Of a stretch of DNA of 64,000 nt, positions 33,849 to 43,356 are shown piece after piece. Source of the DNA: Phycisphaerales bacterium (GTDB taxonomy: Bacteria > Planctomycetota > Phycisphaerae > Phycisphaerales > UBA1924); the NCBI GenBank assembly GCA_040217175.1, contig JAVJNT010000001.1:1302001-1366000 (forward strand). Reading direction: 5' to 3'. Within the stretch, counting starts at the first letter, position 1; the number at the start of each line of letters is the position of its first letter. The notes below the pieces were generated by a model. That model saw only the letters and a list, made by a program, of their open reading frames with translations. It did no database searches and was not told the origin of the DNA. Both the position numbers and the translations under genes were made by a program.

Positions 33849-36322
33849 AGCTCGGCCTGCATCTCCGCCTGCATGCGCGCCAGGCGAGACTCGAGGTCTT
33901 CGCTCGACATCGTCTGCGAGCCGATGCGCTCGATGATCAGCGGCAGGGCCAGCGGGCTGGGCTTCTCGGCCTGGACGATGTTGAACCGGCTCGTCGCGAT
34001 GCGGTCGAGCGCCGCGGCCAGGCGACCCTGCTCGAACTGGTTGTCCAACACTTCTCGCCGCGCCTGCGCCAGCAGCAGGTGGTCGGGGTCGAATTCGCGC
34101 AGCACGTCGAAGATGAGCCCGCTGGACGCCTGCAGGTGCTTGCCCGCGGCGCGCGTGCGGGCGCCGGGATAGCCCTGGAAGACCAGTCCGGCAACGCGGG
34201 CGATCTCGCGGAACTGCAGCCGCGCGAGCTCGGCGGTGTTCACGCTCTCGAGCGCGTCCTCGACCAAGTTCTCGCGAGAGAAGAGCGCAGGCGTCAGGTG
34301 CTCCCGGTACGGGAAGGGCTCGGGGCAGAGCAGTTCGAAGCCGTAGTCGTTGAACGTCGTCGTGAACGTTGCCGGCGTAATCCGACCGAGCCGAAGCGAC
34401 AAGAGCGCACTCAGGCCGCTATGCACGAGCCGGCCCTCGAACGGATACGCGAGCAGCCGGAACCCGTCGCGGCTCTCGAGCAGCTCGAACAGCACCTCGT
34501 CGGCGTCGGGCACCTCCGACCGATGCGACTGGACGGCGACCACGGGCAGGAACGTCTCGAGCTCGACCGGCAGGCCGTCGGCGTCGCCCGTCTCGACGGC
34601 CCGCGCGGCGCGCTCGAGCGACTCGCGTACGGCCCTGGACAGGCTCTCGCTGATCGGCAGCCGCGTGCCGCCCCAGATCGGGGTCAGGTTCGTCTGCCGC
34701 GTGCCCTTGCGCACGAGCGCCACCTCGTTGCGCACGCCGACGAACCGCAGCGTCTGGCCGGCAAAGTTGAAGTGCTGGCCCTCGCGGAGGCGGCCGACGA
34801 AGCTGTCCTCGATGTGGCCCAGGCTCCGTCCGCCGGCAAAGCGCATCTCGATGGTGCTCGGACCGGTGATGGTGCCGACGTTGAGCCGATGCATCTGGGC
34901 GACGCGCTTATTGGGCACGCGGTAGACGCCGTCGACGAGCTCGACCTTGTGGAAGCGCTCGTAGGCGCTCAGCGTCGCCCCGCCTTGGGTCACCAGCAGC
35001 AGCGTCCAGTCGAACGACTCGCGCGAGAGATCGCGGAACGACCACGCCGAGCGGACCTCGTCGAAGAGATCGTCGGCATCGAACCCGCCGCCGAGCGCGA
35101 CGGTCACCATGTGCTGGGCCAGGACGTCGAGCGGCTGGTTCACCGGATCGCGCGGCTCGACCGCACCCGCGTCGATCGCGTCGCGGACGGCGGCGATCTC
35201 CAGCAGCTCCAGCGCATTCGTGGGTACGCACACGATCTCGCATGGCTCGCCGGGCCGGTGCCGCGCGCGGCCGGCGCGTTGCATGAGCCGCGCGACGCCC
35301 TTGGGCGAGCCGATCTGTACGACCCGCTCGACGGGTGCGAAGTCGACGCCCAGGTCGAGCGAGCTCGTGCACACCACGATGCCGACGTCGCCGCTCTTGA
35401 CGCCCAGCTCGACGCGCTCGCGCTCCTCGCGGTCGATCGAGCCATGGTGCAGCGCCAGGCGGCCCTCCCACTGCGGCCGCTTGATCGAGATGGCGTGGAA
35501 CCACTTCTCCGCCTGCGATCGCGTGTTGGTGAAGAGCAGCGTCGGCTGATCGGGGTCGAGGTACGCCAGCACCTCGTCGAGCATGGCCAGGCCCATGTGC
35601 CCGGCCCACGGGAAGCGGCGGATGTTCTGGGGCCGCAAGGACTCGACGATGACCGGCCGGTCGATGGGCGCCCGCACCACCGCGGGCTCGATGTCCGAGC
35701 CAACGAGTGCCGCAGCGGCTTCGGGCGCGTTGGCGATGGTCGCGCTCAGGCCCCAGGTCTGCAGCCCGGGCGCGAAGCGGCGGAGCCGGGCGAGGCCGAG
35801 CTCGACCTGGCTGCCGCGCTTGCTGCTCAGCAGCTCGTGCCACTCGTCGACGATCACGGCCCGCAGGCCCTCGAACCGCTGCTCGGCATCGGCCTGGGTG
35901 AGCAGCAGGCAGAGCGACTCGGGCGTCGTCACCAGCACGTTGGGCAGGGCCCGTCGCTGGCGGCTGCGGACCGTGCTCGAGGTATCGCCCGTGCGGCTCT
36001 CGACCGAGATCGCTAAGTCGAGATCGTCGACCGGGGCCCGCAACGCCTGCTCGATGTCGCGGGAGAGGGCGCGGAGCGGGCTGATATAGAGGATGGAGAG
36101 CTTCCGGGCATCGACGTCGGCATCGGCGAGGGCCGCCAGCGGGCCGAGGTAGGCGGCGTAGGTCTTGCCCGAGCCGGTCGGCACCAGGATGAGGCCGCTG
36201 CGGCCCCGGGCTTGGAGCGCCCAGGCCTCTTCTTGGAAGCCGTGCGGCTGCCACCCTCGATCGGCGAACCAGCCGCGGAGGCGGTCGAGGGTGCCCCCTG
36301 ATTTTGTTTGGGTTTTGGACAT
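33845..36322 (-). CDS. Ligase-associated DEXH-box DNA helicase (Lhr-core type)
   Basis: 825 residues from ATG 36322; AAAGGA directly abuts the ATG, and TAGTGT is ten bases upstream. Superfamily 2 motifs: Walker A PTGSGKT (48-54), ISPLRALS (Ia), TPESL, DEWHE (II), SATI (III), FTNTRSQAEKW, GVDFAPVE and QRAGRARHR (VI). Residues after about 420 form the winged-helix and beta-barrel part typical of Lhr-core. The enzyme translocates 3' to 5' on ssDNA and unwinds DNA:RNA or DNA:DNA, and it belongs with PdeM, an ATP-dependent ligase and an exonuclease in other bacteria. The ligase and exonuclease are not in this window. Divergent from the addB-like gene. Confidence 0.92.
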   Translation of the reverse strand: MSKTQTKSGGTLDRLRGWFADRGWQPHGFQEEAWALQARGRSGLILVPTGSGKTYAAYLGPLAALADADVDARKLSILYISPLRALSRDIEQALRAPVDDLDLAISVESRTGDTSSTVRSRQRRALPNVLVTTPESLCLLLTQADAEQRFEGLRAVIVDEWHELLSSKRGSQVELGLARLRRFAPGLQTWGLSATIANAPEAAAALVGSDIEPAVVRAPIDRPVIVESLRPQNIRRFPWAGHMGLAMLDEVLAYLDPDQPTLLFTNTRSQAEKWFHAISIKRPQWEGRLALHHGSIDREERERVELGVKSGDVGIVVCTSSLDLGVDFAPVERVVQIGSPKGVARLMQRAGRARHRPGEPCEIVCVPTNALELLEIAAVRDAIDAGAVEPRDPVNQPLDVLAQHMVTVALGGGFDADDLFDEVRSAWSFRDLSRESFDWTLLLVTQGGATLSAYERFHKVELVDGVYRVPNKRVAQMHRLNVGTITGPSTIEMRFAGGRSLGHIEDSFVGRLREGQHFNFAGQTLRFVGVRNEVALVRKGTRQTNLTPIWGGTRLPISESLSRAVRESLERAARAVETGDADGLPVELETFLPVVAVQSHRSEVPDADEVLFELLESRDGFRLLAYPFEGRLVHSGLSALLSLRLGRITPATFTTTFNDYGFELLCPEPFPYREHLTPALFSRENLVEDALESVNTAELARLQFREIARVAGLVFQGYPGARTRAAGKHLQASSGLIFDVLREFDPDHLLLAQARREVLDNQFEQGRLAAALDRIATSRFNIVQAEKPSPLALPLIIERIGSQTMSSEDLESRLARMQAEMQAEL

Positions 36323-36331
36323 TCCTTTGAC

Positions 36332-36337
36332 TACACT
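36332..36337 (+). promoter_or_regulatory. Possible -10 TACACT for the addB/addA-like operon
   Basis: TACACT in the 67-base gap between divergent lhr-type and addB-like genes; its complement (TAGTGT, shifted by one) could serve the other direction. TTGGGT 18 bases upstream is a poor -35. Confidence 0.3.
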
Positions 36338-36389
36338 ATGCCCGCTGGTCGGCTCGGTCGGCGGGCGATGTCCCACGGAGGGGGTGTTC

Positions 36390-39110
36390 ATGCAGGCCCA
36401 CCGGCTCGACGCCACGAAGACCCCGATGGCCGCCGCCGTCGAGTGGTTTGTGGCGAAGGCCGGCGACGGCGAGCTCGATCTCTCGAACGTGCTCGTCGCC
36501 ACGCCCGGCGCCCGGGCGGGTCGGGTGTTGTCGACGCTGCTCGCTCGGGCGTGCCAGGATCGCGGGTTGGTCCTGACGCCGCCGGACCTCACCACCGCCG
36601 GCAAGCTCGCCGAGGCAATGGCCCCGGCCGCGCGTCCCGCGGGCGACCTGCAACGCCGGCTGGCGTGGGCACGCGTGCTCCGCGACGCGCCCGAGGATCT
36701 CATCGCACCCGTCTTGCCCGAGTCGGCCGAGCCCGAGGCGTGGGCGCTCGAGATCTCGCGATCGCTGGACGAGCTCGCCCGCGGCGGGCTGCGGTGCCGC
36801 GACGTGGCCCGGTCGGAACTTCCGCCCCTCGAGGATCCGCAGCGCTGGCACGCGCTCGCGTCGATGCAGGGCGAGTACGAGGCACTTCTCGGTCGGGCCG
36901 GCCTGGTCGATCCGACGCTGCACGCGATCGATGCGGGCTCCGACGTCGCCGCGGGCCTGCGGGAGATCGTGCTGCTGGCGTGCATGGACCTCACGCCCCT
37001 CGCGCGACGGATGCTGCGCGAGGCGCCGTGCCCGGTGCATGCCTTGGTCATGCTGGATGAGGGCCTGGACGACGACGGCGTCGTCCTCGAGGACTTCTGG
37101 CGTGACGCCGACATCGACGTGGAGCCCGAGGACGTGTTCGTGACCGAGGGGGCCGAGGCCCAGGGAAGCCTGGCGGTCCGCGCGGCGGTGGACCTGGAGA
37201 CCAGCGCCATCGGCACTGCGGACGAATCGCTCGCGGGAGCCGTGCGCCGGGCGGCCGACGGCCACGGCTTGAGCGTGCACGTCGCGTGGGGACCATCGGC
37301 GTCGGCGAGCGGGCCGGCCCGTCTGCTGGCCGACCTCGCACTGTTGCTCCGCGAGCGAAGCTTCATCGCACTCGCGCGGGTGCTGACGAACCCGATCGTG
37401 GTGTCGACGCTCGCGCGGGAAGAGCATCGTTTCGACCAGTTGCCCCGCGCCGTTGACGACTACGCCGGCGCCGCGTTGCCGACCAAGGCATTTGCCAAGC
37501 TCCCCGAAGGCACGCCGCGCGTCGCGAGGCCGCGGCGCATCGTCATGCACGCCCAGGCCCGCCTCAAGAGCATGCTCGGCCCGCTCCGTGGCAAGCCCCG
37601 GCCGCTCCGCGAGTGGGCCCACGAACTCGGGCAGGTGCTCACGAAGTTGCTCGCGCCATCGCAGGACCTGCTCGGCCCGGCATCGCTCGACGCGATCGCG
37701 GCGATCGGCGAGCAGGTGCGCGGGCTGGCGGCGCTGCCCGAGGCGCTCGACGCGGAGGCGGTCTCGGCGCACCAGGCGATCTCGCTGGTGCTCGGCCAGC
37801 TCGACCAGCGCGGTGCACCCGCCGAGCCCGGTGGCGAAGACGTGGACTTGCTGGGCTGGCTCGAGCTGCCGCTGGACCCGTCGCCGGCGATGGTCGTAAT
37901 GGGCGTGCACCACTCGACGCTGCCCGCCGCGGCGATGCCCGGGCCGCTGGTGACCGAGGGGCTGCGCCGCGCACTTGGCCTGCCCGGCGAAGACCGCACC
38001 CTGGCGCGCGACGCGGCGAACATGGCCGCGCTGGTGGGCGGCGGCCGGCGCGTGCGGTTCGTGCTGGGCTCGGCCGATGCGAAGGGCGAGCCGCTGCTGC
38101 CCAGCACGCTGCTCTTGCGCGGCTCGGGCGATGGGCCGGCCCGCGTGCTCGGGCGGGTGCGCGCCCGCTTCGAGACGCATCCCGCCCGCGAGGCGCCGCC
38201 CGCCTGCGGATACCGCGTGGGCGTGATGCGGGACGCGTCACCGATCACCAGCATGGCGGTCACGAGCTTCCGGACGTTTCTTGAAAGCCCCTACCAGTTC
38301 TACCTGCGCTACGCGCTCGGGCTCCGAGACGTCGAGCCGATGCCCGGCGTCCCACGCCTGGAGGCCAATGCGTTCGGCACGCTGCTGCACGAGGCGCTGG
38401 CGCGATTCGGCGGTGATGTCGCGTCTCGCGAGATCGAGGACGAGGGCGAGATCCGGCGACTCATGCACGCGGCGCTCTGGGAGTCGACCGAGCGGCTGGC
38501 CGGACGCCGGCCCTCGGCCATCACGCTTGCGCAGATCGATGCGGCCGAGCACCGACTCGCAGCGTTCGCACGGGTGGAAGCCGCGTGGCGACGCGAGGGA
38601 TGGCGGACCGTCGAGGTCGAATGGACTCCCGAGATGCGGCCGCCGCTGGGCAAGACGGGCATCGGCCTGAGCGGCGCCATCGATCGCATCGACTTCGACG
38701 CCAACACCGGGAGGCTCGCGCTCTTCGACTACAAGACCTCGAACGAGGCCCGCCAGCCGGCTGCGGCCCACCGCGGTCGTGACGGCGCATGGCGCGACTT
38801 GCAGCTACCGCTGTACGAGATCCTCGCGCGACCGCTCGCGCTCGAGCACGGCGTCGAACAGATTCCGGCACTGGGGTACGTCTCGCTGAGTGCTCGCGAC
38901 GCACGGGTCCTGGAAGCGGGTTGGGACGAGGCGGACCTTGCCGACGCGCACGCGTGCGCCATCGACGTTGCGACGCGAATCCGATCGGGCATCGAGGCGA
39001 TGGCCGACCTGGGCTCGCCGCGATTCGATGGCCCGCACGCGCGGCTTGCAGGACTGGGTATGCTGCTGGACCCCGAGCACCTCGCGGACCGCGCGGGGGT
39101 TGCGCCATGA
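36390..39110 (+). CDS. addB: AddB-like PD-(D/E)XK exonuclease subunit
   Basis: 906 residues from ATG 36390, with GGAGGGGG six bases upstream. The first 650 residues have the size and layout of an inactivated UvrD-like helicase. A nucleotide-binding motif is not obvious: VATPGARAGR near residue 39 replaces a Walker A. The nuclease is at about 640-800: SFRTFLESPYQFYLRY, FGTLLHEAL, then GAIDRIDFD and ALFDYKTS, the PD-(D/E)XK core (D...DYK). In AddAB the B subunit cuts one DNA strand during double-strand break processing and recognises Chi-like sites. No iron-sulfur cysteine cluster is obvious, whereas B. subtilis AddB has one. The stop overlaps addA by ATGA. Confidence 0.85.
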   Translation: MQAHRLDATKTPMAAAVEWFVAKAGDGELDLSNVLVATPGARAGRVLSTLLARACQDRGLVLTPPDLTTAGKLAEAMAPAARPAGDLQRRLAWARVLRDAPEDLIAPVLPESAEPEAWALEISRSLDELARGGLRCRDVARSELPPLEDPQRWHALASMQGEYEALLGRAGLVDPTLHAIDAGSDVAAGLREIVLLACMDLTPLARRMLREAPCPVHALVMLDEGLDDDGVVLEDFWRDADIDVEPEDVFVTEGAEAQGSLAVRAAVDLETSAIGTADESLAGAVRRAADGHGLSVHVAWGPSASASGPARLLADLALLLRERSFIALARVLTNPIVVSTLAREEHRFDQLPRAVDDYAGAALPTKAFAKLPEGTPRVARPRRIVMHAQARLKSMLGPLRGKPRPLREWAHELGQVLTKLLAPSQDLLGPASLDAIAAIGEQVRGLAALPEALDAEAVSAHQAISLVLGQLDQRGAPAEPGGEDVDLLGWLELPLDPSPAMVVMGVHHSTLPAAAMPGPLVTEGLRRALGLPGEDRTLARDAANMAALVGGGRRVRFVLGSADAKGEPLLPSTLLLRGSGDGPARVLGRVRARFETHPAREAPPACGYRVGVMRDASPITSMAVTSFRTFLESPYQFYLRYALGLRDVEPMPGVPRLEANAFGTLLHEALARFGGDVASREIEDEGEIRRLMHAALWESTERLAGRRPSAITLAQIDAAEHRLAAFARVEAAWRREGWRTVEVEWTPEMRPPLGKTGIGLSGAIDRIDFDANTGRLALFDYKTSNEARQPAAAHRGRDGAWRDLQLPLYEILARPLALEHGVEQIPALGYVSLSARDARVLEAGWDEADLADAHACAIDVATRIRSGIEAMADLGSPRFDGPHARLAGLGMLLDPEHLADRAGVAP

Positions 39111-42100
39111 CGCCCCCCCACGCCCAAAAGTCGCCCGCGTTCGAGGTCGTCATGGCCTCGGCTGGGACGGGCAAGACCTTCGCGCTTACGAACCGGCTGG
39201 CGGGCCTGCTGGCGGGCGGCGTTGCTCCCGAGCGCATCCTGGCCGCGACGTTTACGCGTCAGGCCGCCGGCGAGATCCGTGAGCGGCTTCTTTCGCGCAT
39301 CGCCGAAGCCGCCGCGGACGACGCCGAGGCAGCGGCGCTTTCCGAGCACACGGGCGCCTCGCTCGACGCGGCGGGCTGGCTGGGCGTGCTCAAGCGGCTG
39401 TGTCGCAGCATCCACCGCGTGCGCATGGGCACGCTCGATAGCACGGCACAGGGACTCGCGAAGTCGCTCGCACCCCAGCTCGGGCTGGTCTCGCCGTGGA
39501 GGCAAGCGTTCGAGCACGTCGAAGAGCAGCTCCGCGCGGAAGTCGTCGAACGGCTCTTGGAAGAACTCGCAACGCCCGAGGAGCGCGCACCGATTCGCAT
39601 GCTCACGGGCCGCGAGGGCAGCACGACGGGCGACCAGCGGCTGGCAAAGCTCCTCGCAGATTCGGGCGCCGAACTGCGGCGAGCCCACCCCGACGCATGG
39701 GCGTGCCTCGCCGCGCCAGCGTCGTCTGGCCCGACGCTCGATGAGGTACGCCAGGCGGCGGAACGGGTGCGCAACCTGCCGCTGCCCAATAACAAGGGCG
39801 GAACGCCCAACAAGAAGTGGACGAAGGCGCGAGACAAGCTCGTCCTGGCCATCGAACGGGGCGAATTCGCTGCAGCGATCGACACCAAGCTCGTGACGTG
39901 CTGCAATGACCAGTCGCCGGCCTATTCCGGTGTCGATGCTCCGGCAGAATGGCTGCCCGAGCTGCGGACCATTCTGGAGGGCGTGGTTCGCCACGAGGTC
40001 TCGTCGCTGCACCAACGGAACCTCGTGGCGGGGACGTTGCTCTCGCGCGCCGTTGAGATCGAGGACGACGTCCGCCGCGAGCACCGTGCCTACTCGCTGG
40101 GCGACCTGTGGCGTGCGTTGGCCGAGAGCGACCTGGAGACCCAGCAGGTTGCCTACCGCATGGACGCCCGATTCGACCACGTGCTGCTCGACGAGTTCCA
40201 GGACACCTCGATCGACCAGTGGCGCGTGCTCGAGCCGCTCATCGACGAAGCGGTCGCCGGCGGCGAGCGTGAACGCTCGGTGTTCGTCGTGGGCGACGTA
40301 AAGCAGTCCCTCTACGGCTGGCGCAACGCCCAGGCCGGGCTGCTGCCGTACGTCGCGCAGCGCTGGCCGCAGATGCACACGCGTCCGCTCAACAAGACCT
40401 GGCGCTGCCGCGGGACGATCGTGGAAGCGGTCAACCGGATCTTCGGCGGGCTCTGCGAGAACCCGAGCATGGAGGCCCATGCGGCGGCCGCCGAGCGATT
40501 CGCCGACCAATTCGAGGCACACGAGTCGGCGGTGCAAGGCGAGGGATTCGTGCGAGTGGTCGACCTTTCGGCGGTGCTCGACGAGCCCGACGACGAGGAC
40601 GGGGCCATCGAAGCGATCGCCGACGCCGTCGCTCGGACGCACGACGCCTGCCCCGACGCGCAGGTCGCCGTGCTCGTGCGCCGCCGGCGTGCGATCGGTC
40701 GGCTCGTGGCGGCGCTGGCCGATCGGGGCGTGCCGGCCGTCTCGAACACCTCGGCCAGCCCGTGCGACCATCCGGTCGTCGAGGCCGTGCTGTCGGCCCT
40801 GCACCTGGCGGCCCACCCGGGGGATGGGCCGAGCCGGTTCTCGATCGCGACGAGCCCGCTCGGGGTGTCGGTCGGACTCACGGCGTGGAACGACGCGGGG
40901 CAGGCCCGGCGGCTCTCGGGCGAGCTCGCGCGACGCATCTTCGAGGACGGGCTTTCGCGCACCGTGGAGTGGCTGGCGCGTGCGGCCGGTGAGGCGACGA
41001 ACGCCCGCGGACGAGCGCGGCTGGCCGACCTGGTGCACCTCGCCGAGCAATACGAGGCCGAGGCGCCGGAGGCCGGCGGCATCGACGACTTCATCGCGTC
41101 CGTACGTGCCAGCCGGGTTCAGCCCCGCGGAGGCGGGCTCGTGCGCGTGCTCACGCTCCACGCGGCCAAGGGCCTGCAATTCGACGCGGTCTACTTGATG
41201 GACATCGACGGCCCGCTTGCCTCACACCCGCCCAGCTTCCTTTCCGACGCCGGGGGCGCGGAAGCGATCGATCCGACGGCTGCGCCGACCCGCCTGAGCC
41301 TGCCCGGAGGAAAGGAGCTGCGAACGCACTGCCCCGAGCTCGCCAGCATGTACGAGCAGTGGCGGGTGCGTGCGGTGTACGACGAGCTATGCCTCTTGTA
41401 TGTCGGGATGACGCGAGCCAAGGCCCACCTCGAGGTGTTCGTGCGATCGGACGCCAAGGGGCTTGGGAGCGTTGCCTGGCGGGGGATTGGCGGGCAAGGC
41501 CAGGAGATCCACAACGGCGGCCTCGAGTGGATGGACGGCTTCGGAGCAACGCACGTCGCGGCCGCGCCGACCTCGCCGGCGTGGTCGCGGCCCGAGACCG
41601 TGCCCGAGCGCTGGAGCGGCCCAAGGCAACCCTGGCGGATCGCCACGGTCAGGCCATCTGACGTGGGCGAAGCGCCCGAAGTAGCCAGCCTCTTGGCGAC
41701 CGACGCGGCAGCGGCGGACCTCGGCGCCGAGATCCACCGCCTTCTGGAAGGGGTCGAGTGGCTCGAGGACGCACCGGCGGACCCACTCGGGTGGGTCGAT
41801 CATGCAGGGCCGCTGACGACGGAGGCGGCGCGGCGGATCGAGGCCGCCCTCCGCGAGGGAACGCTTGCCGAAGTGCTGTCCCGTTCGACCATGGCCCAGG
41901 CGTGGCCCGGGCTGGAGCTGTCCGTCGAGCGGGAGCGGCCCATTTCGGTGGTCGTCGAGGTGGAGGGTCGGCCGACACTCGTCCGCGGCCGCGTCGATCG
42001 GCTGGTCATCGGCCGCCAGCGTGGACGGATCGCCCGATGCTCGGTCATCGACTTCAAGACCGGCCAGGCCGGCGAACGAGGCCCTGCCCAGTTGGACCTG

Positions 42101-42184
42101 TATTGCCGGGCCATCGCGCAGCTGTACGGGCTTCCGTTGGATGACGTGTGGGGCACGCTCGTGTTCGTCGGCGACCGGCCCTAA
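39107..42184 (+). CDS. addA: AddA-like UvrD-family helicase-nuclease
   Basis: 1025 residues. Superfamily 1 motifs: ASAGTGKT (17-24), ATFTRQAAGEIRERL (Ia), LLDEFQDTS (D362-D366, II), GDVKQSLYGWR (III), TLHAAKGLQFD (V) and LLYVGMTRAK (VI). The last 120 residues contain GRVDRLV and SVIDFKTG near residue 980, the second PD-(D/E)XK nuclease. Together with the previous gene this makes a two-nuclease AddAB-type complex that resects double-strand breaks for RecA. The length is somewhat shorter than B. subtilis AddA (about 1230). The gene ends 218 bases before the tandem PEP-CTERM-like family. Confidence 0.92.
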   Translation: MTPPHAQKSPAFEVVMASAGTGKTFALTNRLAGLLAGGVAPERILAATFTRQAAGEIRERLLSRIAEAAADDAEAAALSEHTGASLDAAGWLGVLKRLCRSIHRVRMGTLDSTAQGLAKSLAPQLGLVSPWRQAFEHVEEQLRAEVVERLLEELATPEERAPIRMLTGREGSTTGDQRLAKLLADSGAELRRAHPDAWACLAAPASSGPTLDEVRQAAERVRNLPLPNNKGGTPNKKWTKARDKLVLAIERGEFAAAIDTKLVTCCNDQSPAYSGVDAPAEWLPELRTILEGVVRHEVSSLHQRNLVAGTLLSRAVEIEDDVRREHRAYSLGDLWRALAESDLETQQVAYRMDARFDHVLLDEFQDTSIDQWRVLEPLIDEAVAGGERERSVFVVGDVKQSLYGWRNAQAGLLPYVAQRWPQMHTRPLNKTWRCRGTIVEAVNRIFGGLCENPSMEAHAAAAERFADQFEAHESAVQGEGFVRVVDLSAVLDEPDDEDGAIEAIADAVARTHDACPDAQVAVLVRRRRAIGRLVAALADRGVPAVSNTSASPCDHPVVEAVLSALHLAAHPGDGPSRFSIATSPLGVSVGLTAWNDAGQARRLSGELARRIFEDGLSRTVEWLARAAGEATNARGRARLADLVHLAEQYEAEAPEAGGIDDFIASVRASRVQPRGGGLVRVLTLHAAKGLQFDAVYLMDIDGPLASHPPSFLSDAGGAEAIDPTAAPTRLSLPGGKELRTHCPELASMYEQWRVRAVYDELCLLYVGMTRAKAHLEVFVRSDAKGLGSVAWRGIGGQGQEIHNGGLEWMDGFGATHVAAAPTSPAWSRPETVPERWSGPRQPWRIATVRPSDVGEAPEVASLLATDAAAADLGAEIHRLLEGVEWLEDAPADPLGWVDHAGPLTTEAARRIEAALREGTLAEVLSRSTMAQAWPGLELSVERERPISVVVEVEGRPTLVRGRVDRLVIGRQRGRIARCSVIDFKTGQAGERGPAQLDLYCRAIAQLYGLPLDDVWGTLVFVGDRP

Positions 42185-42402
42185 CGGGCCGTGGCAGGGG
42201 TTTCACTTAGATTATCGGGCGAAGGAACGGGCCCTGGAGGCGCGTACGCCCCGTTGTGGGCCTGGGTTCGAGAAAAAAAGCGTCCTGATTTCTGGCGGGG
42301 TTTGGGATCGGTGGTAGGTTGTGGGTGATAGGTCGCAAGCAGACGACTGTTGAACCAAGGCTTTCGGGGCATACGGCCCCGGTCGCGTGAGGAGATGTAG
42401 AT

Positions 42403-42981
42403 ATGAAGAAGGCTTTCGCCCTCGTCGCCGTTGCCGGTGTTGCCGCTGCCGCCACCGCCCAGTCCATCGAGATCGATGTCGCCAACCCGACCCTGGCTCC
42501 CGGTGAGAGCACCACGGTCACGCTGAGCGCTGGCTACGGCTCTGGCGACTACGCGGTTGCCGGTGTTGCCACCGACTTCCTCAGCTCGGTCGGCTCGACC
42601 GGCTGGAGCGACGTCGCCCTGATCGCCCCGATGGACGGCCCCGGCACCAGCGCTGGCGCCCCCTCGGGCACCGGCGTGGACGGCATCATCGCCGGCCAGC
42701 TGAACTTCCCGATCGCCGGCATCTACGCCGACGACTCGAACCCCATCGCTTTCTGGAGCGCCACCTACACCGCCCCGGCCGTCGTTACCGACGCCTTCAC
42801 CGTCGACCTGAGCACCGACACCAGCAAGTTCGACGTCTACATCGCTCGTGACTCGGCCACCAGCGAGAGCCGCCTCGGCGATCTCACCGAGGGTTCGGGC
42901 GCCATCAACGTGGTCCCGGCTCCCGCCAGCCTCGCGCTGCTCGGCCTCGGTGGCCTGGCCGCCGCTCGCCGCCGCCGCTAA
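42403..42981 (+). CDS. Exported cohesin/Ig-like protein with VPAP-type sorting tail, tandem copy 1
   Basis: 192 residues from ATG 42403, after GGAG in the leader. Residues 1-18 are a signal peptide ending ATAQ. The beta-rich domain has IDVANPTLAPGESTTVTLSA, GDYAVAGVATDF, APMDGPGTSAGAPSGTG, IIAGQLNFPIAGIYAD, NPIAFWSATYTAP and DTSKFDVYIARD. The tail is VVPAPASLALLGLGG followed by AARRRR, so hydrophobic plus Arg cluster after VPAP. It is nearly the same as the next gene; 42631-42731 is identical over 101 bases. The secreted domain resembles cohesin-like binding modules, by pattern only. It is followed by a strong terminator. Confidence 0.85.
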   Translation: MKKAFALVAVAGVAAAATAQSIEIDVANPTLAPGESTTVTLSAGYGSGDYAVAGVATDFLSSVGSTGWSDVALIAPMDGPGTSAGAPSGTGVDGIIAGQLNFPIAGIYADDSNPIAFWSATYTAPAVVTDAFTVDLSTDTSKFDVYIARDSATSESRLGDLTEGSGAINVVPAPASLALLGLGGLAAARRRR

Positions 42982-43014
42982 TCCGGCTCCTGCGACAGGC
43001 TCGAATCTGAATTC

Positions 43015-43048
43015 ACGCGGTCTCGATGAGAATCGAGACCGCGTTTTC
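43015..43048 (+). terminator. Rho-independent terminator after tandem copy 1
   Basis: CGCGGTCTCGAT (43016-43027) pairs perfectly with ATCGAGACCGCG (43032-43043); an A-T pair extends the stem to 13 bp. The loop is GAGA and a TTTTC tail follows. Confidence 0.9.
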
Positions 43049-43229
43049 GTGTCGTTTGCGGCAAAACCCCTTCCGATCGACGTAAGTCGCTGGAAAATCA
43101 GGGTTTGCCTCGATCTCTCTTCGGAGAAAACCGATCATTATCCTATCAGAAGAAGCCGGCGTTGAGTCTTATAGGACCTTTCGATTGCGAAATCCGCGCA
43201 AAAGCGTGGTTCCAACGTGCAAAAGGTCT
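43049..43229. other. A/T-richer intergenic spacer
   Basis: Part of the 375-base gap between tandem copies 1 and 2. Visibly richer in A and T than coding DNA here. I see no gene, RNA or repeat in it; the promoter of copy 2 follows. Confidence 0.5.
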
Positions 43230-43258
43230 TGTCGGCCCCTTTTGGTTCGGTTACACTC
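43230..43258 (+). promoter_or_regulatory. Sigma-70-like promoter of tandem copy 2
   Basis: TTGTCG (43230-43235), a 17-base spacer and TACACT (43253-43258). The start of transcription would fall near 43265, giving a leader of about 90 bases with an AGAGGAG ribosome-binding site. Best two-element promoter candidate in the window. Confidence 0.55.
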
Positions 43259-43356
43259 GACGCGTCGATCCACGGGTCAGCAAGTTCGGGATCGATGAAA
43301 AGTTGTTGTGTGAATTCCTGAAACAAGGTTTCTTGAGCTCAAGAGGAGAGACCAAG

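Noticed and set aside
43049-43356. Riboswitch or ncRNA in the gap before tandem copy 2
   Set aside because: Only a promoter and a ribosome-binding site could be supported; no conserved aptamer-like pairing was found by eye.
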